64,000 nt of DNA from Streptomyces sp. Y2F8-2 (GTDB lineage: Bacteria; Actinomycetota; Actinomycetes; Streptomycetales; Streptomycetaceae), in contig NZ_BNGS01000008.1 of NCBI RefSeq assembly GCF_014905555.1, positions 186,001-250,000 on the forward strand, in the 5' to 3' direction. Below, in pieces: positions 33,826 through 41,946 of this stretch (positions are counted from its first letter, which is position 1; every line of letters starts with the position of its first letter). The notes under the pieces are model-generated. The model did not search any database. It saw only the letters and a list, made by a program, of their open reading frames with translations, and was not told where the DNA came from. Made by a program: the position numbers and the translations under genes.

Positions 33826-34101
33826 GGGGCACCTCCTGCGGAAGGCGGCGCATCGTAGCGCCATACACACCCGATGTGTACAGATTGACGGCCTCCGGGG
33901 CCGGATTTCAACCGGAAGCACGTGTGCGGGTACTCTGTACCGTCTGCACCGGTGTCTGCCCAGGCACAGCCTGGTCAACCGTCGACTGGCCTCCGATTGT
34001 CAGTGGTGGCTGATTTACTGACAGGCACGGTTGCGTACGCATCACAACCCTCCTGCCACGGAACGACCGTGGCCGCTGAGTCCAAAGGAGGTGGGTTCCA
34101 C
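33826..34101 (+). promoter_or_regulatory. rpsF operon leader, possible S6:S18-binding RNA
   Basis: This untranslated region ahead of rpsF contains a 7-bp hairpin, GCCACGG (34055-34061) with CCGTGGC (34067-34073). It is followed by CCG-containing sequence just before the AAAGGAGG ribosome-binding site. Many bacteria autoregulate rpsF through a leader RNA with CCG elements that binds S6:S18. The match is partial. Confidence 0.3.
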
Positions 34102-34392
34102 ATGCGTCACTACGAGGTGATGGTCATCCTCGACCCCGATCTCGAGGAGCGTGCTGTCTCCCCGCTGATCGAGAACTTCCTTTCCGTCGTCCGTGACGGT
34201 GGCGGAAAGGTCGAGAAGGTCGACACCTGGGGTCGTCGTCGTCTCGCCTACGAGATCAAGAAGAAGCCCGAGGGCATCTACTCGGTCATCGACCTGCAGG
34301 CCGAGCCTGCGGTCGTCAAGGAGCTCGACCGCCAGATGAACCTGAACGAGTCGGTCCTCCGGACCAAGGTCCTCCGTCCCGAGACCCACTGA
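34102..34392 (+). CDS. rpsF: 30S ribosomal protein S6
   Basis: This is a small-subunit ribosomal protein that pairs with S18 on the platform of the 30S subunit. It has 96 residues (M-R-H-Y-E-V-M-V-I-L-D-P), with the usual W-G-R-R-R-L-A-Y-E-I-K-K motif near residues 50-60. The start is ATG at 34102 with AAAGGAGG upstream. It is first in the rpsF-ssb-rpsR-rplI operon. Confidence 0.98.
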   Translation: MRHYEVMVILDPDLEERAVSPLIENFLSVVRDGGGKVEKVDTWGRRRLAYEIKKKPEGIYSVIDLQAEPAVVKELDRQMNLNESVLRTKVLRPETH

Positions 34393-34474
34393 GCCTCCCG
34401 CTCAGCTGATCCCGGGATTCGAGTACGAGTAGCAGCACCAGCAGCCAGCAGCAAACCCGCCGAGAGGTTCCCCC

Positions 34475-35047
34475 ATGGCAGGCGAGACCGTCATCACGGT
34501 CGTCGGCAACCTTGTCGATGACCCCGAGCTGCGCTTCACCCCGTCCGGTGCGGCGGTCGCGAAGTTCCGCATCGCGTCCACTCCCCGCACCTTCGACCGT
34601 CAGACCAACGAGTGGAAGGACGGCGAAAGCCTCTTCCTGACCTGCTCGGTCTGGCGTCAGGCGGCGGAGAACGTCGCCGAGTCGCTCCAGCGAGGCATGC
34701 GCGTCATCGTGCAGGGCCGGCTGAAGCAGCGGTCCTACGAGGACCGTGAGGGCGTCAAGCGCACGGTCTACGAGCTCGACGTCGACGAGGTCGGCGCCAG
34801 CCTGCGCAACGCCACGGCCAAGGTCACCAAGACCGCCGGCCGCGGTGGCCAGGGCGGTTACGGCGGCGGTGGCGGCCAGGGCGGCGGCTGGGGCGGCGGC
34901 CCCGGCGGCGGTCAGGGCGGTGCTCCGGCCGACGATCCGTGGGCGACCGGCGCTCCCGCCGGCGGCCAGGGCGGTGGCGGCCAGGGCGGCGGCTGGGGCG
35001 GTGGCTCCGGCGGCGGTGGCGGCTACTCGGACGAGCCCCCCTTCTAG
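34475..35047 (+). CDS. ssb: Single-stranded DNA-binding protein SsbA
   Basis: This is the replicative SSB. The OB-fold is at residues ~1-115 (M-A-G-E-T-V-I-T-V-V-G-N-L). A ~65-residue Gly/Gln-rich linker built of G-G-Q-G-G-G-W-G-like repeats follows. The acidic tip S-D-E-P-P-F is the conserved docking tail for replication and repair partners. It has 190 residues. It lies between rpsF and rpsR, the standard arrangement. Confidence 0.98.
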   Translation: MAGETVITVVGNLVDDPELRFTPSGAAVAKFRIASTPRTFDRQTNEWKDGESLFLTCSVWRQAAENVAESLQRGMRVIVQGRLKQRSYEDREGVKRTVYELDVDEVGASLRNATAKVTKTAGRGGQGGYGGGGGQGGGWGGGPGGGQGGAPADDPWATGAPAGGQGGGGQGGGWGGGSGGGGGYSDEPPF

Positions 35048-35090
35048 GCGGGCCGTACCCCACACTTCTTGATCACACAGGAGAAACACC

Positions 35091-35327
35091 ATGGCGAAGC
35101 CGCCTGTGCGCAAGCCGAAGAAGAAGGTCTGCGCATTCTGCAAGGACAAGGTCACGTACGTGGACTACAAGGACACGAACATGCTGCGGAAGTTCATTTC
35201 CGACCGCGGCAAGATCCGTGCCCGTCGCGTGACCGGCAACTGCACGCAGCACCAGCGTGACGTCGCCACGGCCGTCAAGAACAGCCGTGAGATGGCGCTG
35301 CTGCCCTACACGTCCACCGCGCGCTAA
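35091..35327 (+). CDS. rpsR: 30S ribosomal protein S18 (cysteine-containing form)
   Basis: This 78-residue ribosomal protein starts M-A-K-P-P-V-R-K-P-K-K-K-V-C-A-F-C. It keeps C-x2-C near residue 14 and a later cysteine in T-G-N-C-T-Q-H, so it belongs to the zinc-binding-type S18. Streptomyces commonly carry a second, cysteine-free paralogue elsewhere for zinc starvation. AGGAG precedes the ATG. It pairs with the S6 encoded upstream. Confidence 0.98.
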   Translation: MAKPPVRKPKKKVCAFCKDKVTYVDYKDTNMLRKFISDRGKIRARRVTGNCTQHQRDVATAVKNSREMALLPYTSTAR

Positions 35328-35345
35328 AGGAAGGGTGACCGACTC

Positions 35346-35792
35346 ATGAAGATCATCCTCACCCACGAGGTCTCCGGCCTCGGCGCCGCGGGCGACGTCG
35401 TCGACGTCAAGGACGGGTACGCCCGCAACTACCTGATCCCGCGGAAGTTCGCGATCCGCTGGACCAAGGGTGGCGAGAAGGACGTCGAGCAGATCCGTCG
35501 CGCTCGCAAGATCCACGAGATCCAGACCATCGAGCAGGCCAACCAGGTCAAGGCCCAGCTCGAGGGCGTGAAGGTCCGCCTGGCCGTCCGCTCCGGCGAC
35601 TCCGGCCGTCTCTTCGGTTCCGTCACCCCGGCCGACATCGCCTCGGCGATCAAGGCCTCCGGTGGCCCCGAGGTCGACAAGCGCCGCATCGAGCTCGGTG
35701 CGCCGATCAAGACGCTGGGCGCCCACGAGACGTCCGTGCGTCTGCACCCCGAGGTTGCCGCCAAGGTCAACATCGAGGTTGTCGCGGCCTGA
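35346..35792 (+). CDS. rplI: 50S ribosomal protein L9
   Basis: This large-subunit protein has 148 residues. The N-terminal domain carries the signature G-D-V-V-D-V-K-D-G-Y-A-R-N-Y-L-I-P. A long helix connects to the C-terminal domain. It is the last gene of the rpsF operon, 18 nt after rpsR, and a strong terminator follows. Confidence 0.98.
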   Translation: MKIILTHEVSGLGAAGDVVDVKDGYARNYLIPRKFAIRWTKGGEKDVEQIRRARKIHEIQTIEQANQVKAQLEGVKVRLAVRSGDSGRLFGSVTPADIASAIKASGGPEVDKRRIELGAPIKTLGAHETSVRLHPEVAAKVNIEVVAA

Positions 35793-35818
35793 TCGCTGCG
35801 CTCGGCTTGAGCAGCTCT

Positions 35819-35854
35819 GAAAGGGGCCGCACCCTGACGGGTGCGGCCCCTTTC
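35819..35854 (+). terminator. Terminator after rplI
   Basis: A perfect 16-bp stem (35819-35834 with 35839-35854, 4-nt loop) lies 26 bp after the rplI stop codon. A parS follows 27 bp later, before the convergent MATE gene. Confidence 0.9.
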
Positions 35855-35881
35855 CAGTGCGCGGAGTCGTCACCGGGGCAC

Positions 35882-35895
35882 GTTTCACGTGAAAC
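35882..35895. promoter_or_regulatory. parS: parS site (perfect)
   Basis: Exact GTTTCACGTGAAAC between the rplI terminator and the end of the convergent MATE gene, 2 bp from its stop codon. Confidence 0.97.
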
Positions 35896-35897
35896 GA

Positions 35898-37235
35898 TCA
35901 GCGCGTCGCGCCCGTCACTATCCAGCGGCCGGAGCGGGCGCGCAGCCACAGGGTCAGCATGCGGATCATCATCATCAGCGTCATCGCCGCCCAGAGGGCG
36001 GTGAGTCCGCCGCCGAGCGTGGGGACGAGCAGGGCCACGGGTGAGAAGACGGCCAGGGTGACGACCATGGCCCAGGCGAGGTACGGCCCATCTCCCGCAC
36101 CCATCAGGACTCCGTCCAGAACGAAGACGATCCCGCAGACGGGCTGGGACAGTGCCACCATCAGCAGGGCGGGCAGTGCCGTGTCCTTCACCGCGGAGTC
36201 GCTGGTGAACAACGGGAGGAACAGCGGCCGGGCCACGAGCACCAGCAGTCCGAGTACGAGGCCGGCGACGATGCCCCACTGCACCATGCGGCGGCATGCT
36301 GCGCGGGCGCCCCACGCGTCGTCCGCGCCGAGATAGCGCCCGATGATGGCCTGCCCTGCGATGGCGATAGCGTCCAGCGCGAACGCGAGCAGGCTCCACA
36401 GTGACAGGATGATCTGGTGCGCGGCGATGTCGGCGTCCCCGAGCCGCGCGGCGACGGCCGTTGCGATCATGAGGATCGCTCGCAGCGAGAGCGTACGGAT
36501 CAACAGCGGTGCCCCCGCCTGTGCGCAGGCACGTATCCCGGCCGCGTCGGGTCGTAGCGAGGCGCCGTGCCGACGGGCGCCGCGGACGACGACGTACAGG
36601 TACGAGGCCGCCATCCCGCACTGTGCGGCGACGGTGCCCCACGCGGATCCGGCGATGCCCAGGTCCGCGCCGTAGACGAGCCCCGCGTTGAGGGCGGCGT
36701 TCGCCATGAAGCCCGCGACCGCCACGTACAGCGGTGTCCTCGTGTCCTGCAGTCCGCGCAGGACGCCGGTGGCGGCCAGCACCACCAGCATCGCGGGGAT
36801 GCCGAGTGCTGAGATCCGCAGATACGTGGTGGCATATGGGGCCGCGGTCGGCGACGCGCCGAAGAGGGTCACGATGCCGGGCGCCGTGGGCAGGACGACG
36901 GCGATGACGGCCGCTCCCAGCAGCAGCGCCAGCCAGATGCCGTCCATGCCCTGACGGATGGCGGATCGTAGATCGCCCGCGCCGACGCGGCGCGCGACCG
37001 CGGCCGTGGTCGCGTAGGCGAGAAAGACGAAGATGCTGACGGCGGTGGTGAGAAGCGCCGACGCGACGCCGAGGCCGGCCAGTTGCGCGGTGCCGAGATG
37101 GCCGACGATCGCGCTGTCGGCCATCACGAAGAGGGGCTCCGCGATGAGTGCGCCGAAGGCCGGAACGGCCAGTGCGACGATCTCCCGGTCGTGCCGACGT
37201 CCAAGGGCGCGGGGTGTCGCGGGAGCCTGTGTCAT
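35898..37235 (-). CDS. MATE family efflux transporter
   Basis: This 445-residue, 12-helix membrane protein of the MATE/DinF type exchanges ions for drugs or metabolites. Two similar halves are visible; the first begins R-E-I-V-A-L-A-V-P-A-F-G-A-L-I-A-E-P and contains the short motif G-H-L-G-T-A-Q-L-A-G-L-G. I chose ATG at 37233-37235. A TTG nine bases upstream is possible. It is divergent from dnaB across a DnaA-box-rich spacer. The substrate is unknown. Confidence 0.9.
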   Translation of the reverse strand: MTQAPATPRALGRRHDREIVALAVPAFGALIAEPLFVMADSAIVGHLGTAQLAGLGVASALLTTAVSIFVFLAYATTAAVARRVGAGDLRSAIRQGMDGIWLALLLGAAVIAVVLPTAPGIVTLFGASPTAAPYATTYLRISALGIPAMLVVLAATGVLRGLQDTRTPLYVAVAGFMANAALNAGLVYGADLGIAGSAWGTVAAQCGMAASYLYVVVRGARRHGASLRPDAAGIRACAQAGAPLLIRTLSLRAILMIATAVAARLGDADIAAHQIILSLWSLLAFALDAIAIAGQAIIGRYLGADDAWGARAACRRMVQWGIVAGLVLGLLVLVARPLFLPLFTSDSAVKDTALPALLMVALSQPVCGIVFVLDGVLMGAGDGPYLAWAMVVTLAVFSPVALLVPTLGGGLTALWAAMTLMMMIRMLTLWLRARSGRWIVTGATR

Positions 37236-37694
37236 GACCACCAATCTAATCGTCCACAGGTAAGAGCTGCAACGGGCTTCTGTCCCTTACTGTAGACGCT
37301 GTGTTCCGCCGCGCTGTCCACGCTCGGCGGCGATCTTGATCCGACTGGGGAAGTTTTTCTTCTGCACAAGCGGTGGACGGGAAATCCCCAGGTCAGATGG
37401 GCTCTCAGGAATCAGCTGAGGGCTTGTTCACAGAGCTGTCCACCGTGTCGTGCACAGGTTTCGCGGAGTTGTCCACAGCGTTGGGCCTCTCGTCCACATG
37501 GCCTGTGGATAACCAGATTGGCTGACGGTGCCCAGGGGCCTAACGTGGTCCGGCGCCCACTCCCTCTCCGTCCTCGGACAACGCGCCCGGCCGACGCGTC
37601 TGAACCGGAGCTGGGCTTCTCGCTTTGTCAGTGTCGTGCCCTAGAACTGGGGTGCACGGCGAGGTCCGCGCGGCGGACGGGAGGAGGCGGCCCG
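37236..37694. promoter_or_regulatory. dnaB upstream region with a cluster of DnaA boxes
   Basis: This 459-bp spacer lies between the divergent MATE gene and dnaB. DnaA-box-like 9-mers are TCGTCCACA (37250-37258), CTGTCCACG (37314-37322), GGTGGACGG (37372-37380), CTGTCCACC (37436-37444), TTGTCCACA (37469-37477, perfect), TCGTCCACA (37490-37498) and TGTGGATAA (37504-37512). The dnaB frame is open from 37518, but the conserved start is 37695. No other gene is visible. Confidence 0.75.
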
Positions 37695-39170
37695 GTGAGC
37701 ATTTCCGAGCCCTTGGACGATCAGTGGGCCGACAGCGGCCCCGGCGATCGTGTCCCCGCCTCCCGCCGACGCGGCGAGGGCGGCCGGGGCCGTGACGAGC
37801 AGCACGACAGAGGGCCGGACAGCGGCACGTGGGACGGGGGCGGCGCCGCCTTCGAGCGGGTGCCGCCGCAGGACCTGGACGCCGAGCAGTCCGTCCTCGG
37901 AGGCATGCTCCTGTCCAAGGACGCGATCGCGGATGTCGTGGAGATCCTCAAGGGCCATGACTTCTACCGGCCGGCACACGAAACGATCTACCAGGCGATT
38001 CTCGACCTGTACGCGAAGGGTGAGCCGGCCGACCCCATCACGGTCGCGGCGGAGCTGACCAAGCGCGGTGAGATCACCAAGGTCGGCGGTGCCTCGTATC
38101 TGCACACGCTGGTGCAGACCGTGCCGACCGCGGCGAACGCCGAGTACTACGCGCAGATCGTGCACGAGCGGGCAGTACTGCGGCGCCTGGTGGAGGCCGG
38201 TACGCGCATCACGCAGATGGGGTACGCGGCCGACGGCGACATCGACGAGATCGTCAACAGCGCTCAGGCCGAGATCTTCGCGGTGACCGAGCAGCGCACG
38301 GCGGAGGACTACCTTCCGCTGAGCGAGATCATGGAGGGGGCGCTCGACGAGATCGAGGCGATCGGCTCACGGTCGGGGGAGATGACCGGTGTGCCGACCG
38401 GCTTCACCGATCTGGACCAGCTCACCAACGGTCTGCACCCGGGCCAGATGATCATCATCGCCGCGCGTCCCGCGATGGGTAAGTCGACGCTGGCTCTGGA
38501 CTTCGCCCGAGCGGCTGCCATCAAGCACAACCTGCCCAGTGTGATCTTCTCGCTCGAGATGGGCCGCAACGAGATCGCGATGCGTCTGCTGTCCGCCGAG
38601 GCTCGGGTGGCACTGCATCACATGCGGTCGGGCACGATGACGGACGAGGACTGGACCAGGCTGGCGCGTCGTATGCCGGACGTCTCGGCCGCGCCCCTCT
38701 ACATCGACGACTCGCCGAACCTGTCGATGATGGAGATCCGGGCGAAGTGCCGTCGTCTGAAGCAGCGCAATGATCTGAAATTGGTCGTCATCGACTATCT
38801 GCAGCTGATGCAGTCCGGTTCGAAGCGCTCCGAGAGCCGGCAGCAGGAGGTCTCCGAGATGTCGCGAAACCTGAAGCTGCTGGCCAAGGAGCTGGAGCTG
38901 CCGGTGATCGCGCTGTCGCAGCTCAACCGTGGTCCGGAGCAGCGGACGGACAAGAAGCCCATGGTGTCCGACCTGCGTGAGTCGGGTTCGATCGAGCAGG
39001 ACGCCGACATGGTGATCCTGCTGCACCGTGAGGACGCCTACGAGAAGGAGTCGCCGCGCGCCGGCGAGGCGGACATCATCGTCGGCAAGCACCGTAACGG
39101 CCCCACCGCGACGATCACGGTCGCCTTCCAGGGCCACTACTCGCGGTTCGTCGACATGGCACAGACCTGA
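37695..39170 (+). CDS. dnaB: Replicative DNA helicase DnaB
   Basis: This hexameric helicase unwinds DNA at the fork. It has 491 residues from GTG at 37695 (S-I-S-E-P-L-D-D-Q-W) after GGAGG. The first ~55 residues are a charged actinobacterial extension. The N-terminal collar is at ~60-170, and the RecA-type ATPase carries Walker A (R-P-A-M-G-K-S-T) near residue 258 and Walker B (L-V-V-I-D-Y-L-Q-L). No intein interrupts it. The upstream DnaA boxes suggest DnaA control. Confidence 0.97.
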   Translation: MSISEPLDDQWADSGPGDRVPASRRRGEGGRGRDEQHDRGPDSGTWDGGGAAFERVPPQDLDAEQSVLGGMLLSKDAIADVVEILKGHDFYRPAHETIYQAILDLYAKGEPADPITVAAELTKRGEITKVGGASYLHTLVQTVPTAANAEYYAQIVHERAVLRRLVEAGTRITQMGYAADGDIDEIVNSAQAEIFAVTEQRTAEDYLPLSEIMEGALDEIEAIGSRSGEMTGVPTGFTDLDQLTNGLHPGQMIIIAARPAMGKSTLALDFARAAAIKHNLPSVIFSLEMGRNEIAMRLLSAEARVALHHMRSGTMTDEDWTRLARRMPDVSAAPLYIDDSPNLSMMEIRAKCRRLKQRNDLKLVVIDYLQLMQSGSKRSESRQQEVSEMSRNLKLLAKELELPVIALSQLNRGPEQRTDKKPMVSDLRESGSIEQDADMVILLHREDAYEKESPRAGEADIIVGKHRNGPTATITVAFQGHYSRFVDMAQT

Positions 39171-39396
39171 TCCGTCGTCTTGCAGGGTCTCGGATTTCGC
39201 TTCACGACTGACGGTGTCGAAGAGATCGCCGGTCGTGCCGGGTCGGCTGCACGAGAGCGAACATCACAGTGGACACGACCCGTCCGGCCGGTCTGCCTGC
39301 CATCACCGCACAAGTCCTCGAAGCGTTCCGCTGAAGAAGTGCCATCTCGGTGGAAATGGGCTCGACGCGGGATGCCGTGGCGGGTGGACTGGGGCC

Positions 39397-40782
39397 ATGA
39401 CGACATCTCAGGAAGAGCTGCTTCCCACAACGCGCCGGGCCCTGTTGCACCGGATCGCCGTGGCGCAGGCCGATGGGCGGGCGCCGTCACTGGTGGCGGC
39501 TGTTGTCCGCGGTGGGCGGACGGTGTGGCACGGTGCACGATCCTGCGTGGACGGCCATGCTCCGGACGAGAACGTGCAGTACCGGATCGGGTCCATCACC
39601 AAGACGTTCACAGCGGTTCTCGTCCTGCGGCTGCGTGACGAGGGGGTTCTGGATCTGGGCGATCCGCTGGAGAAGCATCTGCCCGGCACAGGGGTGGGGG
39701 AGGTGACCATCGCCGATCTGCTCGCGCATACCGGTGGTCTCGCGGCGGAGTCGCCCGGCCCGTGGTGGGAACGGACGCCGGGAACGCTGCGGCCCGAGCT
39801 GGCGGACGTGCTGGGCGAGCATCCCTTGCGGCACCCGGTCGGGCGCAGGTTCCACTACTCCAACCCCGGCTACACGCTCCTGGGCGCGCTGGTCGAGCAG
39901 GTGCGCAGGGCGCCGTGGGAGGACGTTCTGCGGCGTGAGGTGCTGGAGCCGCTGGGGCTGCTCCGGACCGGCGGCCGGTCGCAGGCACCGCATGCGGGCG
40001 GGTGGGCGGTGCATCCGTGGGCGGATGTGATGCTGCCGGAGCCTGCCGAGGATCTCGGACGGATGGCTCCGGCCGGACAACTGTGGTCGACCACCGGCGA
40101 CTTGGCCCGTTTCGCTGTCTTCCTGGCGCAGGGTGACGAGCGGGTGCTGAGTGCGGAGTCCGTTCGGGAGATGCGGAAGCCTGCCGCGCCGCCCGAGGCG
40201 TCGGATGTGGTCGCGGGTTCCGCGTACGGTCTCGGGTTGCGGCTTCAGCGCCGGGACAGCCGTCTCCTGATCGGGCATTCCGGTTCCCTGCCCGGGTTCC
40301 TGGCCGATCTCACGCTGAGCGTCGAGGATGACGTGGCTGCCGTCGTGCTGGCCAACTGCACGTCGGGGCCGGCTGTCTCCTCCCTTGCCGCCGACCTCGT
40401 GGGGATCGTGGCGGAGGCGGAGCCACGGATCCCCGAGCCGTGGCGGCCGCTGTCCGATGTGGACCGTTCGGTGCTGGAACTGGTGGGGCAGTGGTACTGG
40501 GGCACGCAGGGGTTCGTCCTGCGGCTGACGGCCGATGGGGGTGTCTCGCTGGAGCCGTTGTCCGGAGTGGGTCGGCGAGCGCGTCTGCGGCCCAACGAGG
40601 ACGGCACCTGGACGGGACTGGACGGCTACTACGCGGGGGAGGTTCTGAAAGCGGTACGGCGGGCGGACGGATCGGTGAGCCACCTGGACCTCGGTTCGTT
40701 CGTGTTCACGCGCCAGCCGTACGAGCAGGGTGCTCCGGTACCCGGCGGTGTGGACCCGGACGGGTGGAGAGGGATCCGGTAG
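39397..40782 (+). CDS. Serine hydrolase of the beta-lactamase / class C type
   Basis: This 461-residue protein resembles class C beta-lactamases and D-alanyl-D-alanine carboxypeptidases. The catalytic S-x-x-K is S-I-T-K near residue 67, the tyrosine motif is Y-S-N near 156, and H-S-G replaces K-T-G (G-H-S-G-S-L-P-G-F near 296). No signal peptide is visible, so it is probably cytoplasmic. A C-terminal ~110-residue domain may be beta-barrel-like. ATG at 39397; the longer open frame overlaps the dnaB end. Actual beta-lactam hydrolysis is not implied. Confidence 0.85.
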   Translation: MTTSQEELLPTTRRALLHRIAVAQADGRAPSLVAAVVRGGRTVWHGARSCVDGHAPDENVQYRIGSITKTFTAVLVLRLRDEGVLDLGDPLEKHLPGTGVGEVTIADLLAHTGGLAAESPGPWWERTPGTLRPELADVLGEHPLRHPVGRRFHYSNPGYTLLGALVEQVRRAPWEDVLRREVLEPLGLLRTGGRSQAPHAGGWAVHPWADVMLPEPAEDLGRMAPAGQLWSTTGDLARFAVFLAQGDERVLSAESVREMRKPAAPPEASDVVAGSAYGLGLRLQRRDSRLLIGHSGSLPGFLADLTLSVEDDVAAVVLANCTSGPAVSSLAADLVGIVAEAEPRIPEPWRPLSDVDRSVLELVGQWYWGTQGFVLRLTADGGVSLEPLSGVGRRARLRPNEDGTWTGLDGYYAGEVLKAVRRADGSVSHLDLGSFVFTRQPYEQGAPVPGGVDPDGWRGIR

Positions 40783-40798
40783 GTCCCGCTGAGGGTCA

Positions 40799-40832
40799 GG
40801 AAGGGCCTGTTTCACGTGAAACAGGCCCTTCC
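40799..40832. terminator. 34-bp perfect palindrome centred on parS, bidirectional terminator
   Basis: Two perfect 17-bp arms meet with no spacer (40799-40815 and 40816-40832) between convergent genes. The central 14 bp are parS. Confidence 0.85.
40809..40822. promoter_or_regulatory. parS: parS site (perfect)
   Basis: Exact GTTTCACGTGAAAC at the centre of the 34-bp palindrome. Confidence 0.97.
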
Positions 40833-40844
40833 CGGTGAGCGGTG

Positions 40845-41297
40845 TCAGAGCTGCCGTTTGAAGCCCACGTGCGACGCCTGGAAGCCGAGGCGTTCGTAGA
40901 AGCGGTGGGCATCGGTGCGGGTGACGTCGGAGGTCAGCTGGACCAACTGGCAGTCGTGGCGCCGGGATTCGTCGACCGCCCATTCAATGAGTTGTGTTCC
41001 CAGGCCGCTGCCGCGTTCGTCCGCATGGATGCGGACGGCCTCGATAATGGAGCGGGTGGCGCCCATGCGGGACAGTCCGGGAATGATGGTGAGCTGGAGG
41101 GTGCCCACTACCCGGCCGTCGCGTACGGCGACCACGAGGTGCTGATTCGGGTCGCTGCTCACCCGCTTCAGGGCGTGCAGGTAGGGCGTCAGGTCGTCCG
41201 GTGATTCACGCTGGGCGCCGAGCGGGTCGTCGGCGAGCATGGCGACGATCGCGGGGACGTCGCCCGCGACGGCGGGCCGTATGTCGAGTTCTCCCAT
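40845..41297 (-). CDS. GNAT family N-acetyltransferase
   Basis: This 150-residue single GNAT domain has the acetyl-CoA-binding motif D-E-R-G-S-G-L-G-T-Q-L-I near residue 95 and the C-terminal F-Y-E-R-L-G-F-Q-A signature. It starts with ATG at 41295-41297. The substrate is unknown. It lies 51 bp downstream of a MarR regulator on the same strand and may be cotranscribed with it. Confidence 0.88.
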   Translation of the reverse strand: MGELDIRPAVAGDVPAIVAMLADDPLGAQRESPDDLTPYLHALKRVSSDPNQHLVVAVRDGRVVGTLQLTIIPGLSRMGATRSIIEAVRIHADERGSGLGTQLIEWAVDESRRHDCQLVQLTSDVTRTDAHRFYERLGFQASHVGFKRQL

Positions 41298-41348
41298 GCC
41301 TGCACCCTAGGGCCGCTTCGAGGGTGCCGGGTGGCCGGGAGCGGATGG

Positions 41349-41807
41349 CTAGGCAGGTACGTCCAAGGACTCGACGACGCGGACCAGTGGTGCCAGTTCC
41401 GGCTTCTTCGCCGCCTCGGCGAGGGCTTCGCGCAGGGCGGCGTTGTTGGTGGGACGGGCCTCTTCCAAGAGCTTGAGGCCGGCCTCGGTGACGTTGGTGT
41501 AGATGCCGCGGCGGTCGGTGGGGCACAGATACCGCGAGAGCAGACCGCGGTCCTCGAGTCTGGTCACCAGTCGGGTCGTGGCGCTCTGGCTGAGGACCAC
41601 CGCGTCGGCGACCTGCTTCATCTGGAGATGTCCCCCCTCGCCGTCGTGCTGACGGCTGAGTACGTCCAGCAAGGAGTACTCCCGCACGCTCAGCCCGTGT
41701 TTGGCCTGGAGCGCGCGTTCGAGGTGGGCCTCGATCCTCCCGTGCAGCAGGGAGAGGGCGCACCAGCCCTGGGCGAGGGCGGTGAGCGCGGGGTCCGTCG
41801 CTGACAT
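41349..41807 (-). CDS. MarR family transcriptional regulator
   Basis: This 152-residue winged-helix regulator starts with ATG at 41805-41807 after GGAGGAC. The recognition region reads V-V-L-S-Q-S-A-T-T-R-L-V-T-R-L-E-D-R-G-L near residues 65-85, followed by the wing D-R-R-G-I-Y. It is divergent from an MFS exporter across a 139-bp spacer with inverted repeats, the classic layout of a MarR repressor controlling an efflux pump. Confidence 0.9.
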   Translation of the reverse strand: MSATDPALTALAQGWCALSLLHGRIEAHLERALQAKHGLSVREYSLLDVLSRQHDGEGGHLQMKQVADAVVLSQSATTRLVTRLEDRGLLSRYLCPTDRRGIYTNVTEAGLKLLEEARPTNNAALREALAEAAKKPELAPLVRVVESLDVPA

Positions 41808-41871
41808 GGCGTTGTCCTCCACTTCGGAGCAGCTCACCACCAGGGTAGAGCACCGCCGCAATAGACCGCGC

Positions 41872-41913
41872 TTGCATATATAGCGCGTCTGCAATTATTG
41901 TCGAAGCGTGCAA
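41872..41913. promoter_or_regulatory. Likely MarR operator/promoter between marR and MFS genes
   Basis: This short AT-rich island has TTGCA (41872-41876) and TGCAA (41890-41894) as an inverted repeat, and the small palindrome CAATTATTG (41892-41900). A further TGCAA lies at 41909-41913. It is in the divergent spacer. Confidence 0.45.
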
Positions 41914-41946
41914 GGTGCTCCAGCAAACGTTGAGAAGGTGTCCTCC

